From the NCBI GenBank assembly GCA_937942465.1, contig CALDEO010000151.1, forward strand, positions 1-11,536: DNA of 11,536 bases, in the 5' to 3' direction. Both the position numbers and the translations under genes were made by a program. Numbering within the stretch: position 1 is the first letter of the stretch; the number at the start of each line of letters is the position of its first letter. The stretch is from an uncultured Saprospiraceae bacterium (GTDB lineage Bacteria; Bacteroidota; Bacteroidia; Chitinophagales; Saprospiraceae). A model generated the notes under the pieces. The model worked only from the letters and a program-made list of their open reading frames with translations. It was not told the DNA's origin and ran no database searches. This document shows, one piece after another, positions 7,470-11,536 of the stretch.

Positions 7470-8756
7470 ATGGGAGCTACACATATACAAGCACGTATCG
7501 AGAACTTTGAGTTCACTGGAAAACTTAAGATGTCATTAGCCATCATGATGGGTATTGGAATATTGAGTTTAGGATGGACTTGGTTTGTTGATGACGCAAG
7601 TCACACCAGATTTTGGACGAATTTATTGCACAATGCAACATTCGTAACTGGAATCGCATTCACAGCATTATTTTTCCTTTGTGTATGCATAACAGCATGG
7701 GCAGGATGGGTAACATTATTTAAGAGACTTTGGGAGGCAATGTCTATGTTCTTATTACCAGCATTGGTTTTAATGACGGGATTTGCACTCTGTATATATT
7801 TCAACGTTGGTCATAATACCCTATATCACTGGGCTGATGCAGGTAGCGTTGAGACAGATACCATCCTTAACGGAAAATCTTCATTCTTAAACAAGAACTG
7901 GTACTTATTTGGTACTATTATCATTGTAGGAGTTTGGATGCTTTTCGCAAAAAAAATTAGATCATTATCATTAGATGAAGACGCTAATGGAGATTCAGAT
8001 TTTGAACATCACCATAGCCTCAGAAGATGGGCACCAGCTTTCTTGCCTTTTGCAGGGTTTTCAAGTGCTGCAATAATCTGGCAATGGATTATGTCATTAG
8101 ATGCTCACTGGTACAGTACTATGTTTGCATGGTATTCAGGTGCAAGTTGGTTTGTATCTATGATTGCAACGACAATCTTGATTTTAATGTATTTAAAGTC
8201 TAAAGGATATTACCAACAAGTGTCTTCAGAGCACATACATGATTTAGGTAAGTTTTTATTTGCCTTCAGTATATTCTGGACATACTTATGGTTCTCACAA
8301 TTCATGCTTATATGGTATGCCAATATTGGTGAAGAAACTGGTTATTTTAAATTAAGAATGGATGAGTATCCAATTCTATTTTGGGGCAACCTTTTGATAA
8401 ACTTTATACTGCCTTTCTTTGTTCTAATGAGGAATGATACGAAGAGAAAAGCAGGTTCGCTAATATTTGTAGCGATCATGATAATCTTTGGTCACTGGTT
8501 GGACTTTTTCTTAATGATTAAGCCAGGAGCTTTACATACTTTTCACGAGTTGGGAGCTGGACATGGAGATCACGGAGCAGTAGCACATGCTCATGAGGCA
8601 TTAACTGGTTTTCATTTGCCAGGCTTCTTAGAGATAGGAACGTTTATAGGTTTTATAGGATTATTCTTATTTGTTTTCTTCTCTGCACTAAGTAGAGCAC
8701 CGTTAACACCAAAGAATGACCCATACTTGCAAGAGAGTTTACATCATCACGTTTAA
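7470..8756 (+). CDS. actF: ACIII subunit ActF, NrfD-like membrane protein
   Basis: This is the second large integral membrane subunit of Alternative Complex III, a paralogue of ActC from the NrfD-like family (428 aa, usual length). About ten hydrophobic helices are visible, starting with LKMSLAIMMGIGILSLGWTW and ending with IGTFIGFIGLFLFVFFSALS. Conserved-looking loops include SLDAHWYSTMFAWYSGASW. A His-rich loop, GAGHGDHGAVAHAHEALTG, precedes the last helix, and the protein ends in LHHHV. No cofactor motif is seen; the family role is to form the membrane core with ActC and possibly a proton path. The start is set at ATG 7470; an in-frame TTG at 7467 immediately after the actE stop is possible but less likely. 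The near-abutting actE/actF junction suggests translational coupling. coxB follows after 29 A/T-rich bases. Confidence 0.94.
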   Translation: MGATHIQARIENFEFTGKLKMSLAIMMGIGILSLGWTWFVDDASHTRFWTNLLHNATFVTGIAFTALFFLCVCITAWAGWVTLFKRLWEAMSMFLLPALVLMTGFALCIYFNVGHNTLYHWADAGSVETDTILNGKSSFLNKNWYLFGTIIIVGVWMLFAKKIRSLSLDEDANGDSDFEHHHSLRRWAPAFLPFAGFSSAAIIWQWIMSLDAHWYSTMFAWYSGASWFVSMIATTILILMYLKSKGYYQQVSSEHIHDLGKFLFAFSIFWTYLWFSQFMLIWYANIGEETGYFKLRMDEYPILFWGNLLINFILPFFVLMRNDTKRKAGSLIFVAIMIIFGHWLDFFLMIKPGALHTFHELGAGHGDHGAVAHAHEALTGFHLPGFLEIGTFIGFIGLFLFVFFSALSRAPLTPKNDPYLQESLHHHV

Positions 8757-8785
8757 TATTTAAGTAAGAACGTAACAAATTTAAT

Positions 8786-10297
8786 ATGACAGCTTTAATA
8801 GCAACCATTATAATAGTTCTCTTAGTAGTAATCTTGTTACAGATTGCTAGAGTGACAGAACTATCCAAAAAGATCAGAGGAGAGGAAGAATCAGAAAGAA
8901 GATCAAATGATCGAACTGCTTTATGGCTCGTTGTTTTTATGATCGCATTTCTAGTTCTATGTGTAGCCTCTGCATTTTATTATAAAAATGTAATGTTAGG
9001 GTACGGACCGCATGAGTCTGCCTCCGAGCATGGTGGTAAGATCGATGGATTATTTAATACTACTTTATTCTTTACGGGTATCGTATTTATATTGACTCAC
9101 ATCCTTTTATTTTGGTATTCTTTCAAATACAGATATAAAAAAGGTAATACATCTAAGTTCATGGTGCATGACACCAATCTAGAGCTAGTATGGACTGGTA
9201 TTCCAGCTGTTGTAATGACATTCTTGGTAGTACAAGGTCTTATGGTATGGAATGAGATAATGCCAGATATATCTTCTGATAAGGAATATCTTGAAATCGA
9301 AGCAACCGGTTACCAGTTTGCTTGGGAAATTAGATACCCTGGAGAAGATGGTTTATTAGGAACTAAAGATTTCAGAAAGATTGTACCTGGTGTGAATAAC
9401 ATTGGACAAGACTGGACTGATGAGAAGAATGTTGATGATATACTATTAAGTGGATCTGACATGATTGTTTTACCAGTGGATACTACAGTAAGAGTAAGAA
9501 TTACATCAAGAGATGTATTACACAACTTTTACTTACCTCACTTCAGAGTGAAAATGGACGCAATACCTGGGTTACCTACTTATTTCATATTCAAGCCGAC
9601 TTTAACGACTGAAGAATATAGAAATAATTTAAAGGACTATGCTGAGTGGCAAACACCATTTGATCCAGAAGATCCAGAAAGCAAAATGCGTTGGGAGGAG
9701 TTCAACTATGAGTTGGCTTGTGCTGAGCTATGTGGTAAAGGTCATTACTCTATGAGAAGAGTATTGAAAGTAGTAACAAGAGAAGAGTATAATGTTTGGT
9801 TGGCAGGACAGAAGTCATATTACTTAAACAACATAAGAGGTACGGCTAACGATCCTGAGGTAAATAGAAATAAACTATTCGGACCTGAGATTACTGAGAG
9901 AAGAAAAGAACTTACTAGTGATATAGAGAATGTAGTAACAGCAGAAGAGTCTGCAGCAGCTACTATTCAATTGAAGCATGTATTTTATAATACAGGGACA
10001 GCTACACTAGATAAACGGTCTCAATATGAATTAGACCACTTGAGTACATTATTAAAGAAGTATGGTGATCTCAACGTAGAGCTTGCCGGTCATACAGACA
10101 GTGTTGGTGATGATGGCATGAATTTGAATTTATCACAGAGTAGAGCGAACAATGTTAGGGAGTATCTTGTAAATAAAGGTATAGATTCTTCAAGACTATT
10201 GGCAAGAGGATACGGTGAAGTAGAACCTATTGATTCTAATGAGTCAGGTGAGGGTAGAAAAAATAACCGTAGAACAGAATTGAGAATTGCGTCTTAA
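8786..10297 (+). CDS. coxB: Cytochrome c oxidase subunit II (CuA) fused to a C-terminal OmpA-like peptidoglycan-binding domain
   Basis: This is subunit II of the aa3-type cytochrome c oxidase; its CuA centre takes electrons from cytochrome c or directly from ACIII. Four hydrophobic helices are seen (about residues 2-21, 45-66, 89-112, 134-155); the last two are the canonical subunit II pair, the first two the extra N-terminal helices of Bacteroidota CoxB. The CuA ligands are all present: His246 (DVLHNFYLPHF), then C312-A-E-L-C316-G-K-G-H320-Y-S-M323. The aromatic patch reads YQFAW (176-180), with Phe178 where many subunits II have Trp. After a charged linker (about 345-390) comes an OmpA-like domain (391-503): HTDSVG with Asp438, LNLSQSRANNVREYL with Arg453, GYGEVEP, and GRKNNRRTELRI. 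The 15-residue Asp-to-Arg spacing equals that of the diaminopimelate-binding pair in OmpA of Acinetobacter baumannii. Plain subunits II are about 250-400 aa; this one is 503. It ends in tandem TAA stops, with coxA 19 bases further on. Confidence 0.95.
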   Translation: MTALIATIIIVLLVVILLQIARVTELSKKIRGEEESERRSNDRTALWLVVFMIAFLVLCVASAFYYKNVMLGYGPHESASEHGGKIDGLFNTTLFFTGIVFILTHILLFWYSFKYRYKKGNTSKFMVHDTNLELVWTGIPAVVMTFLVVQGLMVWNEIMPDISSDKEYLEIEATGYQFAWEIRYPGEDGLLGTKDFRKIVPGVNNIGQDWTDEKNVDDILLSGSDMIVLPVDTTVRVRITSRDVLHNFYLPHFRVKMDAIPGLPTYFIFKPTLTTEEYRNNLKDYAEWQTPFDPEDPESKMRWEEFNYELACAELCGKGHYSMRRVLKVVTREEYNVWLAGQKSYYLNNIRGTANDPEVNRNKLFGPEITERRKELTSDIENVVTAEESAAATIQLKHVFYNTGTATLDKRSQYELDHLSTLLKKYGDLNVELAGHTDSVGDDGMNLNLSQSRANNVREYLVNKGIDSSRLLARGYGEVEPIDSNESGEGRKNNRRTELRIAS

Positions 10298-10316
10298 TAA
10301 TTAAAAAAGTAGCATT

Positions 10317-11536
10317 ATGTCAGAGGTGACGGAACAAACAATAGATGAAATAATCATCAAAGAACAAGGTTACGATGATCATTTTCATGATCATCACCAT
10401 GGTGATAAGTACCAGTCGAGTTTTATCTCGCATTATATATTCAGCATGGATCACAAGATCATTGCTAGACAATTCCTTGTTACAGGAATAATCTGGGCAT
10501 TGATTGGTGCTGGTATGTCTATTATATTCAGATTGCAGTTAGGTTTTCCTGAGGAAAGCTTAACATGGATCAAGCCTTTATTAGGTAAATGGATCGTTGT
10601 AGATGAAGCAGGAATTGGTAAATTGAGTCCAGAGTTCTATTACGCATTGGTGACAATGCACGGTACTATACTGGTCTTCTTTGTATTAACCGCAGGACTG
10701 AGTGGTACATTCAGTAACCTGTTAATACCATTCCAGTTAGGAGCAAGAGATATGGCATCGCCATTTCTTAATATGTTATCATATTGGTTCTTCTTCTTAG
10801 CAGGAGTAGTTATGTTTTATTCATTATTTATAAGTACAGGTCCCGCCTCTGGAGGTTGGACTGCTTATCCTCCGCTGAGTGCCTTACCTCAGGCCGCTAG
10901 TGGATCTGGAGCAGGTATGACTTTATGGTTAGTGAGTTTGACATTCTTCGTAGTATCAGTACTACTTGGAGGAGTTAACTACATAACAACAGTACTTAAC
11001 TTAAGAACTAAAGGTATGAGCCTTTGGAGAATGCCATTAACAATATGGGCATTTTTCGTAACAGCGATTATTGGTTTATTATCATTCCCAGTATTGGTTT
11101 CAGGTTTCTTCATGCTTATGTGTGATAGAGGTTTAGGAACGTCATTCTTCTTAAGTGAGATCTTTATTGAAGGACAAGCACTTGATTTTATCGGTGGTAG
11201 CCCAGTATTATACCAGCATTTATTCTGGTTCTTAGGTCACCCTGAAGTATATATTATCATCTTACCTGCAATGGGTATTGTGTCAGAAGTATTATCTGTA
11301 CATGCTAGAAAGCCAATTTTTGGTTACAAAGCAATGGTATATTCTATATTGGCAATTGCATTCTTAGCATTTATCGTATGGGCTCACCATATGTTTATGT
11401 CAGGTGTCAATCCATTTATTTCGAATTTCTTCGTAGTCTTTACCTTGATCATTGCTGTACCATCAGCCGTTAAAGTGTTTAACTGGATTACGACATTATA
11501 TGGTGGTAACATCAAATTGAATACACCAATGCTTTT
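10317..11536 (+). CDS. coxA: Cytochrome c oxidase subunit I, A1-type heme-copper oxidase (3'-partial)
   Basis: This is the catalytic subunit of the aa3-type oxidase, reducing O2 to water and pumping protons. The frame opens at ATG 10317 and stays open to the window end (about 406 codons), so the C-terminal part, including the heme a / heme a3 His pair of helix X, is missing. Visible landmarks: heme a ligand His115 in TMHGTILVFF; D-channel Asp145 in GARDMASPFLN; GGWTAYPPLS; CuB His308 and cross-link Tyr312 in GHPEVY, with Glu310 marking the A1 type; CuB His357-His358 in WAHHMF; and K-channel Lys386 in PSAVKVFNW. The order matches helices I to about VIII of the family. The N-terminal extension before helix I holds a His-rich run (DDHFHDHHHGD, residues 20-30) that faces the cytoplasm in the known topology. 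The start is 19 bases after the coxB stop. This product closes the electron chain from ACIII and CoxB. Confidence 0.96.
   Translation, partial: MSEVTEQTIDEIIIKEQGYDDHFHDHHHGDKYQSSFISHYIFSMDHKIIARQFLVTGIIWALIGAGMSIIFRLQLGFPEESLTWIKPLLGKWIVVDEAGIGKLSPEFYYALVTMHGTILVFFVLTAGLSGTFSNLLIPFQLGARDMASPFLNMLSYWFFFLAGVVMFYSLFISTGPASGGWTAYPPLSALPQAASGSGAGMTLWLVSLTFFVVSVLLGGVNYITTVLNLRTKGMSLWRMPLTIWAFFVTAIIGLLSFPVLVSGFFMLMCDRGLGTSFFLSEIFIEGQALDFIGGSPVLYQHLFWFLGHPEVYIIILPAMGIVSEVLSVHARKPIFGYKAMVYSILAIAFLAFIVWAHHMFMSGVNPFISNFFVVFTLIIAVPSAVKVFNWITTLYGGNIKLNTPML
10374..10395 (+). repeat. 9-bp perfect inverted repeat inside the 5' end of coxA
   Basis: The arms GATGATCAT (10374-10382) and ATGATCATC (10387-10395) are perfect reverse complements around a 4-base loop TTTC. 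Each arm contains the self-complementary octamer ATGATCAT, so the two arms are also direct repeats. The hairpin would form in the coxA mRNA 57 bases after the start codon. It coincides with the Asp/His codon run (GAT/CAT) that encodes the His-rich N-terminus, so it may be only a by-product of those codons. Confidence 0.5.

Noticed and set aside
7252..7470. Met/Ile-rich 72-aa reading frame overlapping the end of actE
   Set aside because: It is the +1 shadow of the Asp/His codon repeat (CATGAT read as ATG ATC) and overlaps a well-supported gene.

Overview
The window is a single co-directional (+ strand) respiratory gene cluster from a member of the Bacteroidota. It holds Alternative Complex III (ACIII: actA-actB-actC-actD-actE-actF) followed directly by the first two subunits of a heme-copper cytochrome c oxidase (coxB, coxA). 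The assignment to Bacteroidota rests on the act-cox gene order, A+T-rich sequence, start codons preceded by A/T-rich stretches with no Shine-Dalgarno motif, and the Bacteroidota-type long CoxB. A placement below phylum is not supported by what I can see.

Layout: actA (1-990, cut at its 5' end), actB (1034-4213), actC (4260-5951), actD (5964-6485), actE (6498-7466, start moved to an ATG), actF (7470-8756, start moved to an ATG), coxB (8786-10297), and coxA (10317 to the window end, cut at its 3' end). The intergenic gaps are 3 to 46 bases, so the eight genes read as one operon. Both operon ends lie outside the window; I call no promoter or terminator. There is no stretch of 300 bases without a gene, and no RNA gene, mobile element or CRISPR array was seen.

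How the genes work together: quinol is oxidised at the NrfD-like membrane subunits (ActC, with its paralogue ActF). Electrons pass through the Fe-S clusters of ActB and the c-type hemes of ActA and ActE, then to the CuA centre of CoxB and the heme a / heme-CuB centre of CoxA, where O2 is reduced. ACIII and an aa3-type oxidase are known to form a supercomplex in Flavobacterium johnsoniae, and the adjacency here fits that.

The core system is known. The unusual parts are add-on domains: an OmpA-like peptidoglycan-binding domain fused to the C-terminus of CoxB with both expected diaminopimelate-contact residues present; a C-terminal helix-hairpin-helix-like domain on ActC resembling the extension found on some Bacteroidota ribosomal L21 proteins; an 18-histidine tail on ActE; and further His-rich segments in ActC, ActF and CoxA.
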